Source: Paraburkholderia sp.
GTDB taxonomy: Bacteria > Pseudomonadota > Gammaproteobacteria > Burkholderiales > Burkholderiaceae
NCBI RefSeq assembly: GCF_028283785.1
Contig: NZ_JAPWKB010000019.1
Span: 1,074,001-1,138,000 of the forward strand
DNA length: 64,000 nucleotides
Reading direction: 5' to 3'
Positions 1 through 8,186 of the stretch are shown here, piece by piece. Within the stretch, counting starts at the first letter, position 1, and each line of letters begins with the position of its first letter. The notes under the pieces are model-generated. The model was not told the origin of the DNA. It made no database searches and worked only from the letters and a program-made list of their open reading frames with translations. A program made the translations under genes and the position numbers.

Positions 1-1
1 G

Positions 2-463
2 TTCTCGCGTGGCTTCGTGCTGGGCTTCAACCTGCAGGGCGGTTACGGTAACGGTCTCGGCGGCAAGCCGTATCCGATTTTCAAGAACTACTACGCGGGT
101 GGTATCGGTTCGGTGCGGGGCTACGAGCCGAGCTCGCTGGGTCCGCGCGACAACACCACGAACGACCCGATCGGTGGTTCGAAGATGCTGGTCGGTAACA
201 TCGAGTTGACGTTCCCGCTGCCCGGCACCGGTTACGACCGTACGCTGCGCGTCTTTACGTTCCTCGATGGCGGTAACGTGTGGGCCGATGCAAGCGCGGC
301 GGCGACGTCGATTGGCTCGAACGGTCTGCGTTACGGCTATGGTGTGGGTCTCGCGTGGATCTCGCCGATCGGCCCGCTCAAGCTCAGTCTGGGCTTCCCG
401 CTGGTCAAGCATACGGGCGACCAGTACCAGAAATTCCAGTTCCAGATCGGGACGGCATTCTGA
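2..463 (+). CDS. bamA: Outer membrane protein assembly factor BamA, C-terminal part (5' truncated by window)
   Basis: This is the last ~153 residues of the outer-membrane beta-barrel that, in the BAM complex, folds and inserts other barrel proteins. The open frame runs in from the window edge (codon 1 at base 2). The conserved extracellular loop-6 motif VRGY appears (VRGYEPSSLGPRD), followed by alternating barrel strands and a C-terminal phenylalanine (FQIGTAF), the usual signal for barrel insertion. The chaperone gene skp starts 46 bases downstream and lipid A genes follow, the conserved proteobacterial order. Only the barrel end is visible; the POTRA domains lie outside the window. Confidence 0.96.
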   Translation, partial: FSRGFVLGFNLQGGYGNGLGGKPYPIFKNYYAGGIGSVRGYEPSSLGPRDNTTNDPIGGSKMLVGNIELTFPLPGTGYDRTLRVFTFLDGGNVWADASAAATSIGSNGLRYGYGVGLAWISPIGPLKLSLGFPLVKHTGDQYQKFQFQIGTAF

Positions 464-509
464 TTGGACGGCCGGGTCAAGAACCCGGCCTCTTCACTGT
501 ATCGAGAGG

Positions 510-1052
510 ATGACTTTGCTAACCGGTAAGTTTTCGAAACGTCTGGCATGCGCGCTGGTGCTGGCGGCAACTGTTGGCGCTGGCATGGCGCACGCGCAGG
601 AAGCGCGGATCGCGGCCGTCAACTCCGACCGCATCCTGCGCGAATCGGTCACCGCCAAAGCGGCGCAGACCCGGCTCGAAGCGGAGTTCGCCAGTCGCAG
701 CAAGGCGCTGGCCGACCTGGCGCAGAAGCTGAAAACGGATTCCGAGAATCTCGACAAGAACGGCGCGACAATGTCGGCATCGGCGCGTGCGCAGGCGCAG
801 AGCGAACTGTCGGCAACCGACAGCACGTTCCAGCGCAAGCAACGCACGTATAACGAAGATCTGAACCAGCGCCGCAACGAGGAACTGGCTGCGGTGCTGG
901 ATCGTGCGAACAAGGTGATCAAGCAGATCGCCGAGCAACAGCACTACGACCTGATCGTTCAGGAAGCGGTGTATGTCAGCCCGCGCATCGATATCACCGA
1001 TCAGGTGCTGAAGGCGCTTGCGGCGTCGGGCAGTGGCAACGGCACCAACTGA
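510..1052 (+). CDS. skp: Periplasmic chaperone Skp/OmpH
   Basis: 180-residue OmpH-family periplasmic chaperone that carries unfolded outer-membrane proteins to the BAM complex. The ATG at 510 follows a GAGAGG-type ribosome site. The N-terminus is a typical signal peptide (basic start, hydrophobic ALVLAATVGAGMAHA) with likely cleavage after AHA. The middle (about residues 45-140) is rich in Ala, Glu, Lys, Gln and Arg, as expected of the Skp coiled-coil arms. The open frame extends further upstream, but that part overlaps bamA and lacks a signal sequence. It lies between bamA and lpxD, the usual context. Confidence 0.95.
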   Translation: MTLLTGKFSKRLACALVLAATVGAGMAHAQEARIAAVNSDRILRESVTAKAAQTRLEAEFASRSKALADLAQKLKTDSENLDKNGATMSASARAQAQSELSATDSTFQRKQRTYNEDLNQRRNEELAAVLDRANKVIKQIAEQQHYDLIVQEAVYVSPRIDITDQVLKALAASGSGNGTN

Positions 1053-1071
1053 AAGCAGGAGCAGTACACGC

Positions 1072-2151
1072 ATGGCATTCAAGCTCGAGGACATCGTCCA
1101 GCAGTTCGGCGGTGAAATAGTCGGAGATCGCACACAGCAGGTGGGCAGTCTCGCGCCGCTCGATCAGGCCGGCCCGAACCAGCTCGCGTTCCTCGCGAAC
1201 CCGAAATACCTGTCGCAGGTCGAGACGACGCGCGCGGGTGCCGTGCTGATCAACGCGAACGACCTCGCCAAAGTCACTGCGCGCGACGGCCGTAACTTCA
1301 TCGTCACACCCAATCCCTACGCTTACTTCGCGCGCATCGCTCAGGCGTTTATCGACATGAGCACGCCGAAGCCGTCGCCCGGCGTTCACGCCAGCGCGAC
1401 GATCGACCCGTCCGCCACCATCGCCGCGAGCGCAGTGATCGGTCCGAACGTGACGATCGAAGCGGGCGTGGTGATCGGCGAAAACGTGCGGCTCGACGCG
1501 AATGTGTTCGTCGGCCGTGGCACGAGCATCGGTGCGGGTTCGCGTCTGTATCCGAACGTCGCCGTCTATCACGGTTGCAAACTCGGCGAGCGCGCAATCG
1601 TGCAAGCGGGCGCGGTGATCGGTTCGGACGGTTTCGGCTTCGCGCCGGATTTCGTCGGCGAAGGCGACGCGCGCACAGGTAGCTGGGTCAAGATTCCGCA
1701 AGTGGGCGGCGTGTCGATCGGGCCTGACGTCGAAATCGGCGCCAATACCACGATCGATCGCGGCGCGATGGCCGATACGATCATCGAAGAATGCGTGAAG
1801 ATCGACAATCTCGTGCAGATCGGCCACAACTGCAAGGTTGGGGCCTACACGGTCATCGCCGGCTGTGCGGGGATCGCGGGCAGTACGACCATCGGCCGCC
1901 ATTGCATGATCGGCGGGGCGGTGGGCATTGCCGGCCACGTCACGCTGGCGGATTATGTGATCGTCACGGCCAAATCGGGCGTGTCGAAGTCGTTGCTGAA
2001 GCCTGGCATGTACACGAGCGCATTTCCGGCCGTGGATCACGCCAGCTGGAACAAAAGCGCGGCATTGCTGCGCAACATCGACAAATTGCGCGAGCGGATC
2101 AAGGCACTCGAAGCCTCGGCCGCCGCGAACGGCTCCGGCGACAAAGCCTGA
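1072..2151 (+). CDS. lpxD: UDP-3-O-(3-hydroxyacyl)glucosamine N-acyltransferase LpxD
   Basis: 359 residues. Third enzyme of lipid A synthesis; it adds a 3-hydroxyacyl chain from acyl-ACP to the amine of UDP-3-O-acylglucosamine in the cytoplasm. The N-terminal uridine-binding domain (about 1-100) is followed by a long left-handed beta-helix of hexapeptide repeats (many [IV]G.[GN] units, about 105-310). The catalytic histidine lies in IGHNCKVG near residue 252. The C-terminal helix (about 320-345) should form the ACP-contacting part. The ATG at 1072 follows GCAGGAG and is 19 bases from skp. Length is normal. Confidence 0.96.
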   Translation: MAFKLEDIVQQFGGEIVGDRTQQVGSLAPLDQAGPNQLAFLANPKYLSQVETTRAGAVLINANDLAKVTARDGRNFIVTPNPYAYFARIAQAFIDMSTPKPSPGVHASATIDPSATIAASAVIGPNVTIEAGVVIGENVRLDANVFVGRGTSIGAGSRLYPNVAVYHGCKLGERAIVQAGAVIGSDGFGFAPDFVGEGDARTGSWVKIPQVGGVSIGPDVEIGANTTIDRGAMADTIIEECVKIDNLVQIGHNCKVGAYTVIAGCAGIAGSTTIGRHCMIGGAVGIAGHVTLADYVIVTAKSGVSKSLLKPGMYTSAFPAVDHASWNKSAALLRNIDKLRERIKALEASAAANGSGDKA

Positions 2152-2544
2152 GTTCGTGACTGGGTTTGCGTGGCGTGCGCCGGATACGGCAAGGGTAACC
2201 GGCCACATCCGGCACGCTACATCGCGTCATGCCGCGTCGTTATGCTCCGTCTTGGGGCACGCGGAGCGGCATCGGCCGCATTCTCAGGTTGGTCCCAGGT
2301 AGCGCGCGGACGGTAATCGCATCATCATCGCGCAGTATCCGGCGGTCTGTGGGCCTGGCCCGTCTCGCCGGAGTTGGATGGTAGTGATCGCGGTAGAGCT
2401 TGCGTCAGAAGTCGCAGCAACACAGCACAAACCGAGCGCGTACCCGACCGGTACACATCGGGCAGGCATCAGGCACGCGGCGCCACCTGCCTTCTTCAGC
2501 GTCCGCAGTCATCATCGCGCAGTCAATGCGTGAGCAGAAATACC
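2152..2544. other. Gene-free interval lpxD-fabZ
   Basis: 393 bases between two genes of the lipid A cluster with no convincing open frame. It contains a 15-base exact direct repeat (TCATCATCGCGCAGT) at 2322-2336 and 2509-2523. I see no clear promoter or terminator. Confidence 0.5.
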
Positions 2545-3006
2545 ATGAGCACCGAAAAAATCAATCTCGACATCCATAACATTCTCAAGCTGCTGCCGCA
2601 TCGCTACCCGATCCTGCTGGTCGACCGGGTGCTCGAACTCGAGCCGCACAAAAGCATCAAAGCGCTGAAGAACGTGACGATCAACGAGCCGTACTTCATG
2701 GGCCATTTCCCGAACCGTCCGGTGATGCCGGGTGTACTGATTCTGGAAGCGCTCGCCCAGACGGCAGCGTTGCTGACGTTTTCGGAAGAGCCGCACGATC
2801 CCGCGAACACGCTGTATCTGTTCGTCGGCATCGACAACGCGCGCTTCAAGCGCGTGGTTCAGCCAGGCGATCAGCTGATCCTGAACTGCACGTTCGAGCG
2901 CCATATGCGCGGCATCTGGAAGTTCAAGGCACGGGCGGAAGTGGACGGTCAGGTGGCGGCAGAAGCCGACCTGATGTGCGCAGTCCGCAACGCAGATAGC
3001 GAATAA
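2545..3006 (+). CDS. fabZ: 3-hydroxyacyl-[ACP] dehydratase FabZ
   Basis: 153 residues. Hot-dog-fold dehydratase that removes water from 3-hydroxyacyl-ACP in fatty-acid elongation; its substrate is shared with LpxA and LpxD, which explains the linkage. The family signature HRYPILLVDRV is near residue 18. The catalytic pair is present: His near 54 in GHFPNRPVMPG and Glu near 68 in LILEALAQ. The ATG at 2545 was chosen because the protein then has the family's usual length and start. The longer upstream frame has no domain support. Confidence 0.96.
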   Translation: MSTEKINLDIHNILKLLPHRYPILLVDRVLELEPHKSIKALKNVTINEPYFMGHFPNRPVMPGVLILEALAQTAALLTFSEEPHDPANTLYLFVGIDNARFKRVVQPGDQLILNCTFERHMRGIWKFKARAEVDGQVAAEADLMCAVRNADSE

Positions 3007-3110
3007 CGCGCAGCAGCGGGCATATCGAGGCGCGCCAGCAACGGATGACCGGTCAGCGGCCAGGTCGCGCGGCATCCAGGTCAATGCAACAGTTTCAGAA
3101 GCGAGGACGC

Positions 3111-3899
3111 ATGAGCAGGATTCATCCTACTGCGATCGTCGAGCCGGGCGCACAACTCGACGAGACCGTCGAAATCGGACCGTACGCGATCGTCGGTCCG
3201 CACGTGACGATCGGCGCACGCACGACGGTCGGTTCGCACAGTGTGATCGAAGGTCACACGACGATTGGCGAAGACAACAAGATCGGTCATTACGCGTCGG
3301 TCGGCGGTCGTCCGCAAGACATGAAGTACAGGGACGAGCCGACCCGGCTCGTGATCGGCAACCGCAACGTGATCCGCGAGTTCACCACGATCCACACCGG
3401 CACGGTGCAGGATTCGGGCGTGACCACGCTCGGCGACGATAATTGGATCATGGCGTACGTTCACCTCGGTCACGACTGCCACGTCGGCAGCAACGTGATC
3501 CTGTCGAGCAATGCGCAAATGGCCGGCCACGTGACGATCGGCGACCACGCGATCGTCGGCGGCATGTCGGGCGTGCACCAGTTCGTGCGGATCGGCGCGC
3601 ATTCGATGCTCGGCGGCGCTTCGGCGCTGGTGCAGGACATCCCGCCGTTCGTGATCGCCGCGGGCAACAAGGCGGAACCGCACGGCATCAACGTCGAAGG
3701 TTTGCGCCGTCGCGGTTTCTCGGCGGAAGCGATCTCGGCGCTGCGCACCGCGTATCGGGTGCTGTACAAGAACGGCCTGTCGCTCGAAGAAGCGAAGCTG
3801 CAACTGCGTGACCTCGCGTCCGCAGGCGGCGACGGCGATGCTCCGGTGCAGGCGTTGCTGGCCTTCGTCGAAGCGTCGCAGCGCGGCATCATCCGCTGA
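3111..3899 (+). CDS. lpxA: UDP-N-acetylglucosamine acyltransferase LpxA
   Basis: 262 residues, the standard length. First enzyme of lipid A synthesis; it transfers 3-hydroxyacyl from ACP to the 3-OH of UDP-GlcNAc. The N-terminus IHPTAIVEPGAQL opens a left-handed beta-helix of hexapeptide repeats up to about residue 190. The catalytic His is in HLGHDCHVG near 121, and a helical C-terminal domain follows. The ATG at 3111 follows GCGAGGACGC. lpxB starts 2 bases after the stop, so the two are translated as a unit. Confidence 0.97.
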   Translation: MSRIHPTAIVEPGAQLDETVEIGPYAIVGPHVTIGARTTVGSHSVIEGHTTIGEDNKIGHYASVGGRPQDMKYRDEPTRLVIGNRNVIREFTTIHTGTVQDSGVTTLGDDNWIMAYVHLGHDCHVGSNVILSSNAQMAGHVTIGDHAIVGGMSGVHQFVRIGAHSMLGGASALVQDIPPFVIAAGNKAEPHGINVEGLRRRGFSAEAISALRTAYRVLYKNGLSLEEAKLQLRDLASAGGDGDAPVQALLAFVEASQRGIIR

Positions 3900-3901
3900 C
3901 G

Positions 3902-5074
3902 ATGGCGCTTCAACCCACTCCGCTGCGGCTTGCAATGGTGGCCGGCGAACCATCCGGCGACCTGCTCGCGGCGTCGCTGCTCGGCGGCCTCGCGAGCCGT
4001 TTGCCGGAGGGCACGCAGTACTACGGCATCGGCGGCCCGCGCATGAACGCGACCGGTTTCGACGCGCATTGGCCGATGGAAAAGCTGACGGTGCGCGGCT
4101 ATGTCGAAGCACTGAAGCATATTCCCGAGATTCTGGGCATCCGCAACGACCTGAAGCGTCAATTGCTGGCCGAACCGCCGGCGGCGTTCATCGGTGTCGA
4201 TGCGCCCGATTTCAATTTCGGGCTCGAGCATCCGCTGCGCGACGCCGGTATCCCGACCATCCATTTCGTCTGTCCGTCGATCTGGGCGTGGCGGGGCGGG
4301 CGCATCAAGAAGATCGCGAAAGCGGTCGATCACATGATGTGCGTGTTCCCGTTCGAAACCGCGCTGCTCGAAAAAGCGGGCATTTCGGCGTCGTATGTCG
4401 GCCATCCGCTGGCTGACGAGATTCCGCTGGTGCCCGATACGCTGGCCGCGCGCCGCACGCTCGGCATTGCCGAAAGCGGTCCGGTGATCGCGGTGTTGCC
4501 GGGCAGCCGGCGTTCCGAAATCGAGCTGATCGGACCGACGTTTTTCGACGCAATGGAATTGATGCAGCAGCGCGAGCCCGGTCTGCGCTTCGTGATGCCT
4601 GCGGCGACGCCGGCGCTGCGCGCGTTGCTGCAACCGCTGGTGGACGCGCATCCGAATCTCGCGCTGACCTTGACCGAAGGTCAGTCGCAGGTCGCGATGA
4701 CGGCCGCCGACGCGATTCTGGTCAAAAGCGGCACGGTCACGCTCGAAGCCGCGTTGCTGAAAAAGCCGATGGTGATTTCGTACAAGGTGCCCTGGTTGAC
4801 CGGCCAGATCATGCGTCGTCAGGGGTATCTGCCGTACGTGGGGCTGCCGAACATTCTGGCCGGGCGTTTCGTCGTGCCGGAAATTCTTCAGCATTTCGCG
4901 ACGCCGGAAGCGCTTGCCGAAGCCACGCTGACGCAGCTTCGCGACGAAGCGAACCGCCGTACGCTCACCGAGATTTTCACGGAAATGCATCACGCGCTGA
5001 AGCAGAACACCGCGCAGCGCGCCGCTGAAGCCGTGGCGCGCGTGCTGGAAACGCGCGGCAAGGTGCGCGCGTGA
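3902..5074 (+). CDS. lpxB: Lipid-A-disaccharide synthase LpxB
   Basis: 390 residues. GT19 glycosyltransferase that joins UDP-2,3-diacylglucosamine with lipid X to form the tetraacyl disaccharide at the inner face of the inner membrane. Seen: the N-terminal GEPSGDLLA motif, YGIGGPRM, the IDAPDFNF-like VDAPDFNFGLE, SIWAWR, and the UDP-binding PGSRRSEI (about residue 200). The late segment KSGTVTLEAALLKKPMV is typical of the family. It overlaps rnhB by four bases (GTGA), consistent with translational coupling. Confidence 0.96.
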   Translation: MALQPTPLRLAMVAGEPSGDLLAASLLGGLASRLPEGTQYYGIGGPRMNATGFDAHWPMEKLTVRGYVEALKHIPEILGIRNDLKRQLLAEPPAAFIGVDAPDFNFGLEHPLRDAGIPTIHFVCPSIWAWRGGRIKKIAKAVDHMMCVFPFETALLEKAGISASYVGHPLADEIPLVPDTLAARRTLGIAESGPVIAVLPGSRRSEIELIGPTFFDAMELMQQREPGLRFVMPAATPALRALLQPLVDAHPNLALTLTEGQSQVAMTAADAILVKSGTVTLEAALLKKPMVISYKVPWLTGQIMRRQGYLPYVGLPNILAGRFVVPEILQHFATPEALAEATLTQLRDEANRRTLTEIFTEMHHALKQNTAQRAAEAVARVLETRGKVRA

Positions 5075-5850
5075 CCGACGTTCGCTTCTCGCGCAAGGCA
5101 GCTGCGGCCGCGGCTGCACTCGCGCAATCCGGGCTGAATTTCGATTCTCCGGACGAAATCGTTTGTGGCGTCGATGAAGCCGGGCGAGGCCCGCTGGCTG
5201 GTCCGGTAGTCGCGGCGGCGGTGATTTTCGATCCGTCGCGCCCGATGATTCGCGGGCTCGACGATTCGAAGGTGCTCAGCGCGAAGAAGCGTGACGAGTT
5301 GTACGACAAGATCGTCGATCGTGCGCTCGCGTATTGCGTGGCATCGGCAACGGTCGAAGAGATCGACACGCTCAATATCCTGCACGCCACGATGCTCGCA
5401 ATGAAGCGCGCGGTGGAAGGACTGTCGGTCGCGCCGACGCTCGCGAAAATCGACGGTAATCGCTGCCCGACGCTCAGTATCCGCAGCGAAGCGATTATCG
5501 GCGGCGACGCGAAGGTGAAGTCGATTTCGGCGGCGTCGATTCTCGCCAAGGTCACCCGCGACCGGATGCTGCTGCAATTGCACCAGGAATTTCCGGTCTA
5601 CGGTTTCGACGCGCATTCCGGCTACGGCACGCCGCAGCATCTGGCGGCGTTGCGCGAGCATGGACCGTGCGCGCATCACCGGCGCTCGTTCGCGCCGGTA
5701 CGCGAGGCGCACGTGCGCTTCGGCTTGCGTACCACGGCGTCAGGCGACGCGCTCGTGATGCCGGTGGCGCCCGCCATCGTGCAGACAGTGGAATGGACCC
5801 TCGACGACGATCCGTTCGACGAAACCGGTCGCCACGCCAAACCATTCTGA
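5071..5850 (+). CDS. rnhB: Ribonuclease HII
   Basis: 259 residues. Endonuclease that nicks RNA in RNA-DNA hybrids and at single ribonucleotides in DNA. The metal-binding motif GVDEAGRGPLAGPVV is clear (Asp35, Glu36). The second acidic residues are in LDDSK, and later KVTRDR and HSGYGT match the family. A GTG start at 5071 overlaps the lpxB stop. The C-terminal ~35 residues (after about 225) extend past the usual end of the domain and look poorly conserved. Confidence 0.95.
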   Translation: MTDVRFSRKAAAAAAALAQSGLNFDSPDEIVCGVDEAGRGPLAGPVVAAAVIFDPSRPMIRGLDDSKVLSAKKRDELYDKIVDRALAYCVASATVEEIDTLNILHATMLAMKRAVEGLSVAPTLAKIDGNRCPTLSIRSEAIIGGDAKVKSISAASILAKVTRDRMLLQLHQEFPVYGFDAHSGYGTPQHLAALREHGPCAHHRRSFAPVREAHVRFGLRTTASGDALVMPVAPAIVQTVEWTLDDDPFDETGRHAKPF

Positions 5851-5927
5851 TCTTTGCCGGAGCGTGGTTCGACACTACGCTTCGACTGTTCTCCGCTTCA
5901 CCCCCTTGATAAAGCCTCAGGCCGCCC

Positions 5928-6710
5928 GTGAAAGCCATCACATCACGCGATAACCCGCTCTACAAGCGTCTGAAGGCGCTCGCCGGCTCGACGCACCAAC
6001 AGCGCCGCAGCGGCCACGCGCTGCTCGAAGGTTTCCATCTCGCCAGCACCTATCTCGACGTGGCCGGACAGCCGGAAACCTGCATCGTCACCGAAGGCGC
6101 GCTGCGTCACGACGAAGCGCAGGCGATCGTCGCCCGCATCGACGAACATCGGATCGTGACCTTGCCGGATGCGTTGTTCGGTCAGTTGTCGAACGTGGTG
6201 CACGGCGTCGGCATTCTGCTGGTGGTGCCGAAACTCGACGCGGCATTGCCCGAACGCGTGACGCAGACCTGCATGGTGCTCGACGGCGTTCAGGACGCGG
6301 GCAATGTCGGCTCAATCCTGCGCAGCGCGGCGGCCGCGGGCGTGCAGCAGGTGTTTTGCGCGCCGGGAACCGCATACGCGTGGTCGTCTAAAGTGTTGCG
6401 CTCGGGGATGGGCGCGCATTTTCTGCTGCAGGTATTCGAGGACGTCGAACCGCAGGCGGTGATCGCGCGTCTCGGCGTGCCTGTTGTCATCACGGATTCG
6501 CACGGCGCAGCCGCTATTTACGATTGCGATCTGGCGCGGCCGCTGGCCTGGGTGATGGGCAACGAAGGCGCGGGCGTGTCGCAAATCTGGCGCGATGCCG
6601 AGCCGTTGCGCGTGACGATTCCGCAACCGGGCGGGATGGAGTCATTGAACGTCGCCGCGGCTGCGGCGGTGTGCCTGTTCGAGCAATGCCGCCAGCAGCG
6701 CGTGAGCTGA
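5928..6710 (+). CDS. TrmH/SpoU-family RNA 2'-O-methyltransferase
   Basis: 260 residues with the SpoU (SPOUT) fold: an N-terminal substrate-binding part (TSRDNPLYKRLKALA, similar to RlmB/TsnR-type proteins), then the knot motifs NVGSILRSAAAAGV, VMGNEGAGVS and IPQPGGMESLNVAAAAAV that bind S-adenosylmethionine. It methylates ribose in rRNA or tRNA; the exact nucleotide cannot be read from the sequence. A GTG start at 5928 was used. The gene is 77 bases after rnhB and ends before a strong hairpin at 6735. Confidence 0.9.
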   Translation: MKAITSRDNPLYKRLKALAGSTHQQRRSGHALLEGFHLASTYLDVAGQPETCIVTEGALRHDEAQAIVARIDEHRIVTLPDALFGQLSNVVHGVGILLVVPKLDAALPERVTQTCMVLDGVQDAGNVGSILRSAAAAGVQQVFCAPGTAYAWSSKVLRSGMGAHFLLQVFEDVEPQAVIARLGVPVVITDSHGAAAIYDCDLARPLAWVMGNEGAGVSQIWRDAEPLRVTIPQPGGMESLNVAAAAAVCLFEQCRQQRVS

Positions 6711-6729
6711 GCGCAAACACTCGTGCAGT

Positions 6730-6768
6730 AAAAAAGCCGCTGACGTGGGACGTCAGCGGCTCTTTTAT
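6730..6768. terminator. Bidirectional intrinsic terminator
   Basis: Perfect 12-bp stem (AGCCGCTGACGT / ACGTCAGCGGCT, 6735-6761) with a GGG loop. It is flanked by a five-A run on the left and CTTTTATTT on the right, so it can end both the rightward methyltransferase transcript and the leftward ppsR transcript. Confidence 0.85.
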
Positions 6769-6810
6769 TTGCAGGGCGCGGGCGATCAACCCGCCCGCCA
6801 GACCCGCCAA

Positions 6811-7627
6811 TCAGTACGCGGGCCGGTCGATCTTGATTTCCTGCAAGATCGTCGTGGCGATTTCCTCGATCGACTTGTGCGTCGACGACAGCCACTTGAC
6901 CCCTTCGCGCCGCATCATCGCTTCGGCCTCGTTGATCTCGTAGCGGCAGTTTTCCGGTGCGGCGTACTTGCTGCCAGGACGCCGCTCATTGCGGATTTCC
7001 GACAGGCGCTGCGGATCGATCGACAGCCCGAACATTTTCTGACGATGCTCGAGCAGCGCCGACGGCAGCTTGCCGCGCTCGAAATCTTCCGGAATCAGCG
7101 GATAGTTCGCGGCCTTCACGCCGTACTGCATGGCCAGATAGAGGCTGGTCGGGGTCTTGCCGCTGCGCGACACGCCGACGAGGATCACTTCGGCGTCGGC
7201 GAGATTGCGGTCCGATTGACCGTCGTCATGCGCGAGCGAAAAGTTGATCGCCTCGATCCGGTTTTTGTATTCCTCGGTGTCGGCGTTCTGGTGGCCGCGG
7301 CCCATCGCGTGGCTCGACTTCAGCTCGAGTTCCTGTTCGAGCGGCTCGACGAAGGTCTGGAACATGTCCAGCACCAACGCGTTCGAGCCTTTGACGATCT
7401 GGTTCGACGCGCTGTCGACCAGCGTGCTGAACACGATCGGGCGACGGCCGTCCTGCTGGATCGCTTCGTTGATCTTTTCGAGCCGTGGCGTACGCCTTCT
7501 CGGTCGAATCGACGAAAGGCACGCGGACCAGACGGAATTTCTGGTCGAACTGGGACAGGATCGAGTGCGCGAAGGTTTCGGCAGTGATCCCGGTACCGTC
7601 GGAGACGATGAATACGGTGGGCGGCAT
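6811..7627 (-). pseudogene. ppsR: PEP synthetase regulatory protein PpsR, disrupted by a one-base frameshift
   Basis: PpsR (DUF299 family) is the bifunctional kinase/pyrophosphorylase that switches PEP synthase off and on. The N-terminal part reads from the ATG at 7627 (MPPTVFIVSDGTGITAETFA) to about 7485. The rest (FSTLVDSASNQIVKGSNALV to the stop at 6811) is in another frame and contains the P-loop GVSRSGKTPTSLY. The break is at 7483/7484: one extra C on the plus strand turns the expected ACG-CTC-GAA-AAG-ATC into ACG-GCT-CGA. Removing it restores a ~271-residue protein of normal length and conservation. It may be a true null allele, or an assembly or sequencing error. ppsA is divergent, 559 bases away. 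Confidence 0.85.
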
Positions 7628-8186
7628 CAGTGGAGGAGGGAACGTGAGCAGGCAATCGCTCGGGTCAATCATCGCCGCGCGACGGGTTGCCTGCCTACGG
7701 CCGGAGCGGGCCGCGCGGACAATCACATCGACGCGGCGCGCCGGGTACACCGCTTGCGCATCCAGCTGCCGGGGTAGGCCTCTCAAAAAGACCGACGGGC
7801 AGGTCGGGACGCGCTTCGAGGCGCAATTCTCGTCCGACTGTCACATTTTGAGAGTCGGCACGGTAGAATAGCGGCAACCTGTTGGATAAGCAATTGTGGA
7901 CAAATCGCCGGTAACTGGCGGCTAACGTTCGCTTAAGTTCGTGTTACGCACTGCTTTTGCCGGTATTTCGTAATGAAAAACGGCTATTTCGGTAAATTGT
8001 GCCATCACATGAACCCCGTGTTCCGGCTGGCTTTTGGCGGTTCCCGCCATCAAAAGCCTGCGCGCCGCACGCAGCGATTGCTTCTCCAACAGGTTGTGCA
8101 AGACGCGGAATCCGTGCCTCCAATGGGCACGCCGCGTTCAAGCCCACTTGCACAACCGTGAATTTCTTTCACACTTAGGGGCTTGT
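7628..8186. other. Intergenic region between divergent ppsR and ppsA
   Basis: 559 bases without a credible gene. Short open frames here have no ribosome site or recognisable domain. It must hold the promoters of both genes. AT-rich stretches near 7840-7870 and 7960-8000 are plausible locations, but no -35/-10 pair with good spacing is evident. Confidence 0.5.
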
